Below, one piece after another: positions 13,735 to 21,793 of a stretch of DNA of 64,000 nt. The DNA comes from Anaerolineae bacterium (GTDB lineage Bacteria; Chloroflexota; Anaerolineae; 4572-78; J111), in assembly GCA_016926805.1 (NCBI GenBank), contig JAFGNV010000181.1, positions 101,564 to 165,563 on the forward strand, read 5' to 3'. A program made the position numbers and the translations under genes. Numbering within the stretch: the stretch's first letter is position 1; each line of letters begins with the position of its first letter. The notes under the pieces were generated by a model. The model searched no databases. It worked only from the letters and a program-made list of their open reading frames with translations, and was not told the DNA's origin.

Positions 13735-15501
13735 GTGAATCCGTTGTTGTTGGATTGGCTGGTTTCCAATCTCAGGTGGTTCTGGCTGATCTTGACCGCC
13801 CTGTTTGTTTTGGGAGAGGGTTTGTTTACAGCCGCACCTTCTCCTTATTTTCTGATTCTCCTGCTGATTGTGGGCGTTGGCCTGGTACTCAATGGGATTT
13901 ATGCCGGCTTTCTCTGGGCCAATTATTATCCAAATTGGATGGCGGTGGTCGCGATTGTGCTGGATGTGGTAATTGCCATAGCCATCCTGGTGCTGATGCG
14001 CGAGCATGCCTTTCTCTTACTGCCCGTAGCGGTCTTTCCGATAATTATTGCTGGCGTGCGTTGGGATACGGAGGCTGGCCTCTTGACGGCGTTGCCTATT
14101 GTTTTGAGCTATGGCGTTACCCTGGTGCCTATTTTGGGTGGAGGTGAAATCGACCGCCCCGAGTTGATCGAGACTTTGTTTTCTATTGGAATGGTTGCCC
14201 TGGTGCTGTTTGCGGCGGGAGCGGTGCCTGGTCTTTTTATGCGACGGCGCGTTGAAAGGCTTGAGCACGCTAACGAAGCGGAATTGGAACGGTTGCGAGT
14301 GGCCAATGAGCGGGGACGGTTGATTTCTGAGATGGCCCTGACCATGAGTTCCACGCTCAACTATCGCAATGTATTACGAACGATGATTGATCTGGCTTTT
14401 TCGGCGATGGTAGAGGCAGGGATTGAGGATGAGACCACCGTGGGGATGGTGCTACTTTTTGAAGGAGACGGCGGCGATGGCAGGGCTAATCAGCTAACTG
14501 TGGTGGCCGGGCACAACCTCGCCCGGCGCGACGAGGGGCGCAAGGTTAGCGGCGAGGAAGGCCTTATTGGACGGACGATTCACACTGCTGAGGTCAAGAT
14601 TACGCATCGGGCGCAACACGATAAGGGATTGGTTTCATTTGCTTCCACCCCAGGTATTCGCTCGGCAATTTGTGCGCCCTTGCGAGCAGGGTTTACCACG
14701 TATGGGGTTGTACTTTTCTGCACCACGGAGCCTAATTTTTATAACGAGGATCATGCCTCATTATTGGCTACTTTTTGCAGTCAGGCCATTATTGCCCTGC
14801 AAAATGCCCAGCTCTTTGAGGATCTCCAGCTTGAACAGCAACGTATTTTGGAAAAGGAAGCGGAGGCACGTCGCAAACTGGCCCGTGATTTGCATGATGG
14901 GCCAACCCAATCGATTGCGGCGATTGCGATGCGCCTCAACTTTATCAAAATGGTCCTGCAGAACAAAGACGTCAACAAAGCCTATGATGAGATCATAAAA
15001 GTTGAAGAAATTGCGCAGCGCACCACTCACGAAATCAGGACCATGCTTTTTGCCATGCGTCCGGTGATTTTGGAAACACAAGGCCTGATGGCGGCTCTGG
15101 AGCAGTATGTGGAAAGGTTGCGGACAACGGAAACCTTTGAGGTGGTTCTGTCGAGCCAGGGTTACGATGGACAATTGGATTCCGAGGCCGAGGGCGTTGT
15201 TTTTGCCATCGTTGAAGAAGCAGTTGGTAACGTCAAAAAACACTCCCAGGCCACCAAACTCAATATCAGCTTGGTTGCCCGGCAGGGCAATTTGTTTGTG
15301 GAAGTCAGAGATAATGGGGTTGGTTTTGATGTGGATACGACCAAGGCTACTTACGACCAGCGTACCAGTTTGGGCCTGATCAATATGGACGAGCGGGCGC
15401 GGGCCGTGGGTGGACGTTGCGTCCTGGAATCGACCCCTGGTAAGGGCGCAACGGTGCGGCTGCAGATTCCTTTTGAGCGGTCTGCGCCGAGGGATAGTTG
15501 A
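13735..15501 (+). CDS. Membrane sensor histidine kinase with GAF domain (DegS/NarX type)
   Basis: This 588-aa protein has about five or six N-terminal hydrophobic helices (residues 5-165), a linker helix and a GAF sensor domain (about 205-355). A HisKA_3 dimerisation domain follows, with phospho-acceptor histidine in RKLARDLHDGPTQSI, then an HATPase domain (EEAVGNVKKHSQAT, VRDNGVGFD, LGLINMDERARAVGG). It should autophosphorylate and pass phosphate to a NarL/FixJ-type regulator, but none is adjacent. The GTG at 13735 has no ribosome site. GGAGG at 13696-13700 instead points to an in-frame ATC at 13708, so the true start may be a rare ATC. The stop overlaps the next ATG by one base. Confidence 0.88.
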   Translation: MNPLLLDWLVSNLRWFWLILTALFVLGEGLFTAAPSPYFLILLLIVGVGLVLNGIYAGFLWANYYPNWMAVVAIVLDVVIAIAILVLMREHAFLLLPVAVFPIIIAGVRWDTEAGLLTALPIVLSYGVTLVPILGGGEIDRPELIETLFSIGMVALVLFAAGAVPGLFMRRRVERLEHANEAELERLRVANERGRLISEMALTMSSTLNYRNVLRTMIDLAFSAMVEAGIEDETTVGMVLLFEGDGGDGRANQLTVVAGHNLARRDEGRKVSGEEGLIGRTIHTAEVKITHRAQHDKGLVSFASTPGIRSAICAPLRAGFTTYGVVLFCTTEPNFYNEDHASLLATFCSQAIIALQNAQLFEDLQLEQQRILEKEAEARRKLARDLHDGPTQSIAAIAMRLNFIKMVLQNKDVNKAYDEIIKVEEIAQRTTHEIRTMLFAMRPVILETQGLMAALEQYVERLRTTETFEVVLSSQGYDGQLDSEAEGVVFAIVEEAVGNVKKHSQATKLNISLVARQGNLFVEVRDNGVGFDVDTTKATYDQRTSLGLINMDERARAVGGRCVLESTPGKGATVRLQIPFERSAPRDS

Positions 15502-16241
15502 TGGATCAGGGTTGGGCCGGGGGACTTGCGGTTTTTTCGCTGGTAATTCCCCTTGGCTGGAACTGGTTGAAAAACAAAACTAAAGATGCCCGATGGCAGA
15601 ACCTGGAACAGCGGTGGCTTGGTCGCGCCGCTGAATTTTTTTATATGGTAGGGTTGCCATATCTGGCGATGGTATCGGGGTTGTTGGCCCCTTCCTTTTT
15701 GGGTTTAAAGGGATTGGCATATTTTTCTCTGGTTTCATCCAATTTGCTGGGGTCTGAACTACCCAACGTGATGGCGCTGATCATGCTTGAATGGCTGGGA
15801 GATGGTAGGGCAATCATCATAACTGGCTTGATCGCTCTACTCGTTTTGGCCGGAATTACCTGGGAACTGGCTCGCTCTGGTATTGTGGAAGCAACCTCTT
15901 CAGTGTCGGTTATTGACACTATCTACCACACTGTCCATGGGGCCTTCTATTGGGCGCTCTTTTGGCTGATGACCGATGATCTCTACCTGGGAGTTGTTTT
16001 TGGGACAGGTTGGACAATTTTAGAAAAAATGTTAATCAGCAAACTGCAACAAAATCGGTTCTTCCAACAGCCACAACTTCTGTTGGAAGTTATCATCCTG
16101 ATTCTGGGAGCGACCATTTTCTTCTACCGTCCCAATTTGTGGCTGTTGTGGCCGGTTCACCTGGCCATGGTGGGATTGGTCAGAATCATTCAGATGGCCG
16201 TGAATGGCCCGAAACAATCAGGAATGGCTCGGTCTGAATAA
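15501..16241 (+). CDS. Polytopic membrane protein of unknown function
   Basis: This 246-aa protein has roughly six or seven hydrophobic segments (for example FFYMVGLPYLAMVSGLLAP, IIITGLIALLVLAGITW and LLLEVIILILGATIFFY). I recognise no catalytic motif. I start it at the ATG sharing one base with the kinase stop codon (TGATG), not at the TTG used by the ORF track. The overlap implies translational coupling with the histidine kinase, so it may be a partner that presents the signal. A rho-independent terminator follows. Confidence 0.7.
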   Translation: MDQGWAGGLAVFSLVIPLGWNWLKNKTKDARWQNLEQRWLGRAAEFFYMVGLPYLAMVSGLLAPSFLGLKGLAYFSLVSSNLLGSELPNVMALIMLEWLGDGRAIIITGLIALLVLAGITWELARSGIVEATSSVSVIDTIYHTVHGAFYWALFWLMTDDLYLGVVFGTGWTILEKMLISKLQQNRFFQQPQLLLEVIILILGATIFFYRPNLWLLWPVHLAMVGLVRIIQMAVNGPKQSGMARSE

Positions 16242-16268
16242 GACAAAAATTCACAATTGGTGTAAAAT

Positions 16269-16304
16269 AAACCACCAGGATGTTTGATCTTTTGGTGGTT
16301 TTTT
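16269..16304 (+). terminator. Rho-independent terminator of the histidine kinase operon
   Basis: AAACCACCA pairs with TGGTGGTTT (nine base pairs), followed by a T run. It sits 28 bases after the stop of the membrane protein. Confidence 0.85.
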
Positions 16305-16332
16305 AACGCTTGATTTTAAGGGAGACCGGAAC

Positions 16333-16986
16333 ATGTCCTCTACGTTTGTTCGAAGAATCATTTTCTTTTTCATTGTAGGAGCAGCAGTAGTGCTGGTCAG
16401 TTTAATAGCGTTCCTGGGGCCGGTAATTGCGTATCGGTTTGGTCCACCGGATTTGACCGCTACGGCAGTGGCCATCTCGGTCCGGGCCACCGAAGCCTCT
16501 TTAGAGGCTACCAAGGCCGCCGTGGAGGAACAAAAAAAATCCGTTGATCTGGGTTCGTCGTTGGCGGCCAACGATACCTGGGATGGATTGCATGTCGAAG
16601 TTCTATCCATTGTCGATGACGCTTGGCCCCTGGTTAAAGCGCAAAATTCCAATAACGATCCGCCTTCGCGAGGCAAACGGATGATGATGGTAACCGTCAA
16701 AGTAACCAATGTGGCAGGTGACGCGGCAGAACCAATCAGGATTGATGCTTCAGATTTTTATCTTATGGGTAACCACCATATTGTTTACAAGCCGTATGGT
16801 TCCGAAACAAGTTGTGGGGTTGTTCCGGCTGAGTTGAATGGGGTGGTGGCTAGAGGTAGCGGGTTTGTCACCGGTAATATTTGCGTTCAGGTTCCGGTTG
16901 AGGAAGGCGATTTCCTGCTGGTTTATGAACGGTTTGTTGGTGATTTCCCGGCAGTATATATCACTTTGCCTGAGAATGAACAATGA
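16333..16986 (+). CDS. Small membrane-anchored protein with DUF4352-like domain
   Basis: This 217-aa protein has one N-terminal transmembrane segment (about residues 8-33, IIFFFIVGAAVVLVSLIAFLG). A helical linker rich in Ala and Glu follows (about 45-75), then a beta-rich domain (about 80-217). The phrases RMMMVTVKVTNVAG, DASDFYLMGNHHIVYKPYG and LLVYERFVGDFPAVYITLPE resemble DUF4352-type extracellular domains. GGGAGA lies upstream of the ATG. It sits after a terminator and before glpA with a 43-base gap, so it may be a single-gene unit. Function is unknown. Confidence 0.6.
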   Translation: MSSTFVRRIIFFFIVGAAVVLVSLIAFLGPVIAYRFGPPDLTATAVAISVRATEASLEATKAAVEEQKKSVDLGSSLAANDTWDGLHVEVLSIVDDAWPLVKAQNSNNDPPSRGKRMMMVTVKVTNVAGDAAEPIRIDASDFYLMGNHHIVYKPYGSETSCGVVPAELNGVVARGSGFVTGNICVQVPVEEGDFLLVYERFVGDFPAVYITLPENEQ

Positions 16987-17029
16987 GACAATGAACAATG
17001 GGCGATGAGATAATGAGTGAGCGGCATCT

Positions 17030-18655
17030 ATGAAACGATCAACTGAGGTAGTGGTGATTGGCGGCGGCGTGACGGGCTGCGGCATTCTTTTTGACCTGGC
17101 TCAGCGTGGTTTCAAATGTGCCCTGTTAGAGCGAGGTGGATTATCGAATGGTACCTCCGGTCGTTTCCACGGGCTGTTGCACAGTGGGGCCAGGTATGCG
17201 GTGAGAGACGCCGATACCGCCCGCGAGTGCATTCAAGAGAATATGGTGTTGAAAAAAATTATGCCGCACGCCGTTGAGGATACCGGCGGCCTGGTTGTGG
17301 TTTTGCCAGATGATGGGTCGCCCGCTGTGCCGGATTACCCCACCATATTCTTTGAGGCCTGCCAACGGGCCGGGATACCCGTAGAAGAAATCTCTACCGC
17401 CGAAGCGCTGCGCCGTGAGCCGCTGCTGAATTCGGCGCTCACCCGTTGTTTTGCGGTGCCGGACGCCAGTGTTGAAACCTGGGAGGCGTGCCAGGTACTG
17501 CTCGATGCTGCCGCCGAATATGGCGCGGAAACATTTTTGTATCACCAGGTAATCGATCTTCTGCTTGACCGTGGACAGGTCACCGGAGTTGTAGCCAAGA
17601 ACGTTATCACAGGAGAAAAAATTGCCATTGAGAGCGATCTGGTGGTCAATGCGGCCGGCCCCTGGAGTGGGCGTGTTGCCCGGCTGGCCGGTTGTGAGGT
17701 GACCGTACAGGCAAGCAAAGGCACCTTGGTGGCGATGAATTATCGGATGGTCAATAGGGTGATCAATCGCTGCGCCCCGCCCGGCGATGGTGATATTTTG
17801 GTGCCGGTGGGTTCGGTGGCCGTGGTTGGCACCACCTCGGTGGGGGTGCCTGATCCCGATAATTATGCCATTGAAGATTGGGAAATCAGGAAGATGCTTG
17901 ACAACGGGGCAAAATTGGTTCCTTCGTTCAAGAATTTCCGGCCGTTGCGCGCCTGGGCCGGCGTGCGCCCGTTATACCAGGAAAAAGAGGCGGGTTCCGA
18001 TCTGCGGCAGGTCACGCGTAACCATGCCCTTTTGGATCACGGGTCCCGTGATGGCGTGGATAACTTTATCACGATTACCGGCGGCAAATGGACCACTTAT
18101 CGCCTGATGGCCGAACAGGCGGTTGATCTGGTTTGCCGCAAACTCGGCGTCAAGCGTCCGTGCCGTACCGCCGAAACGATTTTGTCTCCCCCAGGGGCCA
18201 GAAAATTCCATTGGTTGGGAAGTCGATTGGAAAAGGCAGAGAGAGCTGACCCAACCGAACAATTCATCTGTGAATGCGAGCTGGTCACCCGTTCCCAAAT
18301 TGAAACTAGCCTGGCACGCTATCATCACCCCCTCATCAATGACCTGCGCCGCGATTTGCGGGTCGGCATGGGGCCGTGTCAGGGTGGATTCTGTACCTAC
18401 CGGGTGGCCGGGATGATGCAGAAGCAACAACAGTTATCGGCTCGCCAGGTCAATAAGGTTCTGGTTGATTTTTTGCAGGAGCGCTGGAAAGGCATGCTCC
18501 CGGTAATGTGGGGGCAGAACCTGCGCCAGATGCAGCTTGACCAGGGGATCTATTTGGGTTTGCTGGGTTTGGACAAATTGCCCCTGGCGTTGAGTGGTGG
18601 TGAGGAAAAAAGAATCGGCGAATTAGAGACAGAAGGTTATTTTGAAACAGGATGA
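17030..18655 (+). CDS. glpA: Anaerobic glycerol-3-phosphate dehydrogenase subunit A
   Basis: This 541-aa flavoprotein oxidises sn-glycerol-3-phosphate to dihydroxyacetone phosphate and passes electrons to GlpB/GlpC. The N-terminal FAD loop is VVVIGGGVTGCGILFDLA, followed by SNGTSGRFHGLLHSGARYA, typical of the GlpA/GlpD family. The C-terminus carries a BFD-like [2Fe-2S] domain with cysteines in FICECELVTR and MGPCQGGFCTYR, a feature of GlpA rather than GlpD. It overlaps glpB by 14 bases and is the first gene of a glpABC operon. No glpK or glpF is in the window. Confidence 0.94.
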   Translation: MKRSTEVVVIGGGVTGCGILFDLAQRGFKCALLERGGLSNGTSGRFHGLLHSGARYAVRDADTARECIQENMVLKKIMPHAVEDTGGLVVVLPDDGSPAVPDYPTIFFEACQRAGIPVEEISTAEALRREPLLNSALTRCFAVPDASVETWEACQVLLDAAAEYGAETFLYHQVIDLLLDRGQVTGVVAKNVITGEKIAIESDLVVNAAGPWSGRVARLAGCEVTVQASKGTLVAMNYRMVNRVINRCAPPGDGDILVPVGSVAVVGTTSVGVPDPDNYAIEDWEIRKMLDNGAKLVPSFKNFRPLRAWAGVRPLYQEKEAGSDLRQVTRNHALLDHGSRDGVDNFITITGGKWTTYRLMAEQAVDLVCRKLGVKRPCRTAETILSPPGARKFHWLGSRLEKAERADPTEQFICECELVTRSQIETSLARYHHPLINDLRRDLRVGMGPCQGGFCTYRVAGMMQKQQQLSARQVNKVLVDFLQERWKGMLPVMWGQNLRQMQLDQGIYLGLLGLDKLPLALSGGEEKRIGELETEGYFETG

Positions 18656-19943
18656 TTTGAAACCATACCATACGATTATCATTGGGACCGGTCTGGCCGG
18701 ATTGACTACGGCCTGTCTTCTGGCTGGGGCCAACAAAAAGGTTCTGCTGGTGGCCCAGGGCGCTGGCGCCCTCCTGTTAGCCTCGGGCGCAATTGACGTG
18801 TTGGGCTACCACCCCGCAGACTCGCGGGAGCCGGTCCACAATCCGGCGCAAAAACTACCCGATTTTCTGGCCGAACGACCGGAGCATCCTTTTTGCCTGG
18901 TAGGACCGGAGCAGATTCGGGCTGGGTTGGAGGCATTTTTGAGTTTGGTGAAAGGCCGGCTAGACTATCAGGGTTCGTTGGAGCGGAATTGGCTGCTGCC
19001 CGGCCCGGCCGGGGTGGGGCATCCCACGTGCCTGGCTCCGGTGTCGCTGGCCAATGGCGACCTGAATACCCGGGGACGAATGTTGGTGATTGGTTTTGAT
19101 GAGTTGCGCGATTTTTATCCGGCATTGATAAGCCAGAATCTAAACGAGCAGAAGCTTGGGGTGCAGGTTGCTGCGCTGACGATTGATGCGCCCTGGCCTA
19201 TAGCAGGTAAAATGAACGTAACCCCCATCGAACTGGCCCGCGCGTTTGAGCAGCCCGAATTTCGGCAGCAGGTGGTCAAGGCCGTTAAAAGCGCCAGCAG
19301 AGGTTATGGCCGGGTTGGTTTCCCGGCGGTATTGGGGCTGGAACGACATGCCGAGGTAATGGCCGACTTGCAGCGAGGCTTAGGCAAAGTTGTGTTTGAG
19401 GTTAGCACCTTGCCGCCGTCGGTGCCGGGCCGCCGTTTGTTTGACGCTTTGCAGAGTGTGTTTCTGGCAGCCGGGGGACGATTGCTTATTGGTAGTAAGG
19501 TGGTCGATGGGGTAATTGAAAATGGGCGGGTTCAACAGATTCGCCTCGAGACGGCCAGCCGGTTGAAGCCGGTTGTAGCCGAAAATTATGTTTTGGCCAC
19601 CGGCGGTATTTTTGGTGGGGGCATTCAAACCGATGGTGAGGGTAAGGTCTGGGAGCCGATTTTTGACCTGCCGGTTATCGCCGAGGCCGATCGTCACCAG
19701 TGGTTTGAGCCAAAATTTCTGTCCGCCGGGGATCAGCCAATAGCCAATTACGGGGTTAAGGTGAATCGGCAATTGAACCCGGTCGATGAGTCCGGAATGC
19801 CGCTGGCGAAAAATTTGTTTGTAACCGGGGCTACCCTGGCCGGTTCAAACTGGATTGTTGGCCGGACGGGCGACGGGGTGGCCCTGGCCACGGCGGCCAC
19901 GGTGGTAGCTACGATTGTGGACCGCATAAGCCGGGCGGCATAA
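18642..19943 (+). CDS. glpB: Anaerobic glycerol-3-phosphate dehydrogenase subunit B
   Basis: This 433-aa flavoprotein subunit has an N-terminal dinucleotide loop (IIIGTGLAGLTTACLLAGANKKVLL), LASGAIDVLGY near residue 50 and a C-terminal GATLAGSNWIVGRTGDGVALATA, which is characteristic of GlpB. It forms the dehydrogenase core with GlpA. The start is a TTG inside the 3' end of glpA. A second TTG five codons later (LKPYHTIII) is equally possible, and both imply coupled translation. Length fits the family. Confidence 0.92.
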   Translation: MKQDDLKPYHTIIIGTGLAGLTTACLLAGANKKVLLVAQGAGALLLASGAIDVLGYHPADSREPVHNPAQKLPDFLAERPEHPFCLVGPEQIRAGLEAFLSLVKGRLDYQGSLERNWLLPGPAGVGHPTCLAPVSLANGDLNTRGRMLVIGFDELRDFYPALISQNLNEQKLGVQVAALTIDAPWPIAGKMNVTPIELARAFEQPEFRQQVVKAVKSASRGYGRVGFPAVLGLERHAEVMADLQRGLGKVVFEVSTLPPSVPGRRLFDALQSVFLAAGGRLLIGSKVVDGVIENGRVQQIRLETASRLKPVVAENYVLATGGIFGGGIQTDGEGKVWEPIFDLPVIAEADRHQWFEPKFLSAGDQPIANYGVKVNRQLNPVDESGMPLAKNLFVTGATLAGSNWIVGRTGDGVALATAATVVATIVDRISRAA

Positions 19944-19976
19944 ACCATTTCACGTTTTACCAGGTGAGAATTATTG

Positions 19977-21251
19977 ATGACGACCCAAGTAATTCAAGAC
20001 CAACTCGTCCTGTCTATCTGGGAACAGGCGCAGTACACCGCCGATTTGTGTATTAAGTGTAATATCTGTACCTCGCACTGTCCGGTGCATCGTGTAACCG
20101 ATTTATTCCCCGGTCCAAAGTTTGTGGGGCCGCAAGCGCAACGTTTCCGCAGCCCGCGCGAAATTTCGGTGGATAACAGCCTGGATTATTGCAGTGGCTG
20201 CGGCGTTTGCACTATGGTTTGTCCCCACGGGGTGAAGGTGATGGAGATGAACGCCAAAGCCCGGGCCAGACTCTATCAACGTAAACCAATCCCCCTGCGG
20301 AATCGCTTGTTGGGGCGTTCAGAATTGTTGGGGATGTTGGGTAGCCCCTTTGCGCCGCTGGCTAATGCTCTATTCACCAACGGAATGATTCGCTGGCTCA
20401 CCGAGCAGGTATTAGGGATTCATCGCTATGCGCCGATGCCGCTTTTTTCCTGGGAAACATTTCGGGGTTGGTACAAAGGAGTGCATTGCGAATCGGGCCA
20501 GCGGTTGCAGTCAAACAAAAAGGTTGTATATTTCCACGGGTGCAGCACCAATTATTACGAACCGTGGGTGGGCAAAGCCGCCGTGGCTGTGCTGGAACAC
20601 AACGGTTTTGAGGTGATAGTACCTAAACAGGTGTGTTGCGGCCTGCCCATGTTGTCCAACGCCGAGTTTGGAGCTGCCCGCAAGAACGCTTACCAAAATA
20701 TCAGGTCGTTGGTGAGGTATGCCCGCGAGGGTTATAAGATTGTGGGCACTTCTACCAGTTGTACTCTGAGCCTCAAGTCCGACTATCGCCACATTCTGGA
20801 CATCGACACTACCGAGGCCCGCCTGGTCGCCCAACAAACCTATGACATTTGCGAGTTTCTCCTGGAATTAGCCGAGGCCGGTGAATTGAAGACTGATTTT
20901 CAACCGTTGGATATTACCCTGCCCTATCATTCCCCTTGCCAACTCAAAGCCCACAATATGGGCTTACCCGCCATCGATTTGCTGGAAATGATCCCTGGCG
21001 TAAAAGTCAACCATATTCAGGCCGATTGTTGTGGTATTGCCGGAACCTACGGTTACAAAAAAGAGAAGTACCAGATTGCTATGGAGGTGGGTAAGCCGCT
21101 GTTTGATCAGATCAAGGCTTCGAGGTCGCTGGTGGCGGTATGTGACAGCGAGACGTGTCGCTGGCAGATTGCCCACGCTACTGGCGCCAGAATGTTTCAT
21201 CCCGTGGAACTGCTGGCGCAGGCGTATGGGTTGATTGATCTAAATATCTAA
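19977..21251 (+). CDS. glpC: Anaerobic glycerol-3-phosphate dehydrogenase subunit C (iron-sulfur, membrane-associated)
   Basis: About 424 aa. It anchors GlpAB and transfers electrons to the quinone pool. Two [4Fe-4S] motifs lie in the N-terminal part (CIKCNICTSHCPVHR and CSGCGVCTMVCPHG). Two CCG domains follow (CCGLPMLSNAEF and CCGIAGTYGYKKEKY), as in heterodisulfide-reductase-like subunits. I start at ATG 19977 after AGGTGAG, one codon inside the ORF-track start. It ends converging on the next gene with a four-base overlap. Confidence 0.93.
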   Translation: MTTQVIQDQLVLSIWEQAQYTADLCIKCNICTSHCPVHRVTDLFPGPKFVGPQAQRFRSPREISVDNSLDYCSGCGVCTMVCPHGVKVMEMNAKARARLYQRKPIPLRNRLLGRSELLGMLGSPFAPLANALFTNGMIRWLTEQVLGIHRYAPMPLFSWETFRGWYKGVHCESGQRLQSNKKVVYFHGCSTNYYEPWVGKAAVAVLEHNGFEVIVPKQVCCGLPMLSNAEFGAARKNAYQNIRSLVRYAREGYKIVGTSTSCTLSLKSDYRHILDIDTTEARLVAQQTYDICEFLLELAEAGELKTDFQPLDITLPYHSPCQLKAHNMGLPAIDLLEMIPGVKVNHIQADCCGIAGTYGYKKEKYQIAMEVGKPLFDQIKASRSLVAVCDSETCRWQIAHATGARMFHPVELLAQAYGLIDLNI

Positions 21252-21793
21252 TCTAATTGGGCCAGTTTTTGCTGAACACTCTTGAGACAATCACCCATTT
21301 GGGCGTCAGGAGAAAAGCGGAGGATGCTGCTTAAAGCCTGGATAGCATCGTCAACGGGGGCGAAGGTTACCGGTAGCCACTGGTTGTTCCCCAGTGGTAT
21401 CGCCAGGTCGGCCACATAGTCCACGCCCCCTTCCCTGAGAGTGAAGTCACGTTCGGGGTGGAGGTCAGCTTCTTTGAGAGTTACGTATAATCTCCCGGCC
21501 GGTGACTCCTTCTCAAATAAATCGTTGATTTCCTCGGCGGTTTCAAATCTATCCCCGGTAGTGACAATAAACGTGATGCGTCGCCAGTTATGGGAGACAA
21601 TCGGCGGCAATTTGTGTTGTAGCGGGCCAAGCTGGAGCTGGTAATACCAGGTATTGGCCCGTTTGTGATTTGGTTCTGTGGGAATGAGGTCTTTACGGGT
21701 CAGCAGTTCGTGGCCTTCGATGTGGGCGTAGTAGTGAATGGCCCACCTGTCGCTGCCGAAGGTTTGGGTGCTGTAGTGTTCAAAATTTGCCAA
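21248..21793 (-). CDS. Hypothetical protein, probably interrupted at its 5' end by an integrated element
   Basis: This 181-aa soluble protein (WAIHYYAHIEGHELL, RLYVTLKEADLHPERD, WLPVTFAPVDDAIQAL) matches no family I recognise. Its first 31 codons overlap the 3' end of the serine recombinase in another frame on the same strand. The likeliest explanation is that the recombinase-bearing element inserted into this gene, so only the 3' portion remains and MANFEHYS may not be its natural start. Its remaining 5' part should then lie at the other end of the element, which I could not find in this window. The 3' end overlaps glpC by four bases, convergently. Confidence 0.55.
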   Translation of the reverse strand: MANFEHYSTQTFGSDRWAIHYYAHIEGHELLTRKDLIPTEPNHKRANTWYYQLQLGPLQHKLPPIVSHNWRRITFIVTTGDRFETAEEINDLFEKESPAGRLYVTLKEADLHPERDFTLREGGVDYVADLAIPLGNNQWLPVTFAPVDDAIQALSSILRFSPDAQMGDCLKSVQQKLAQLD

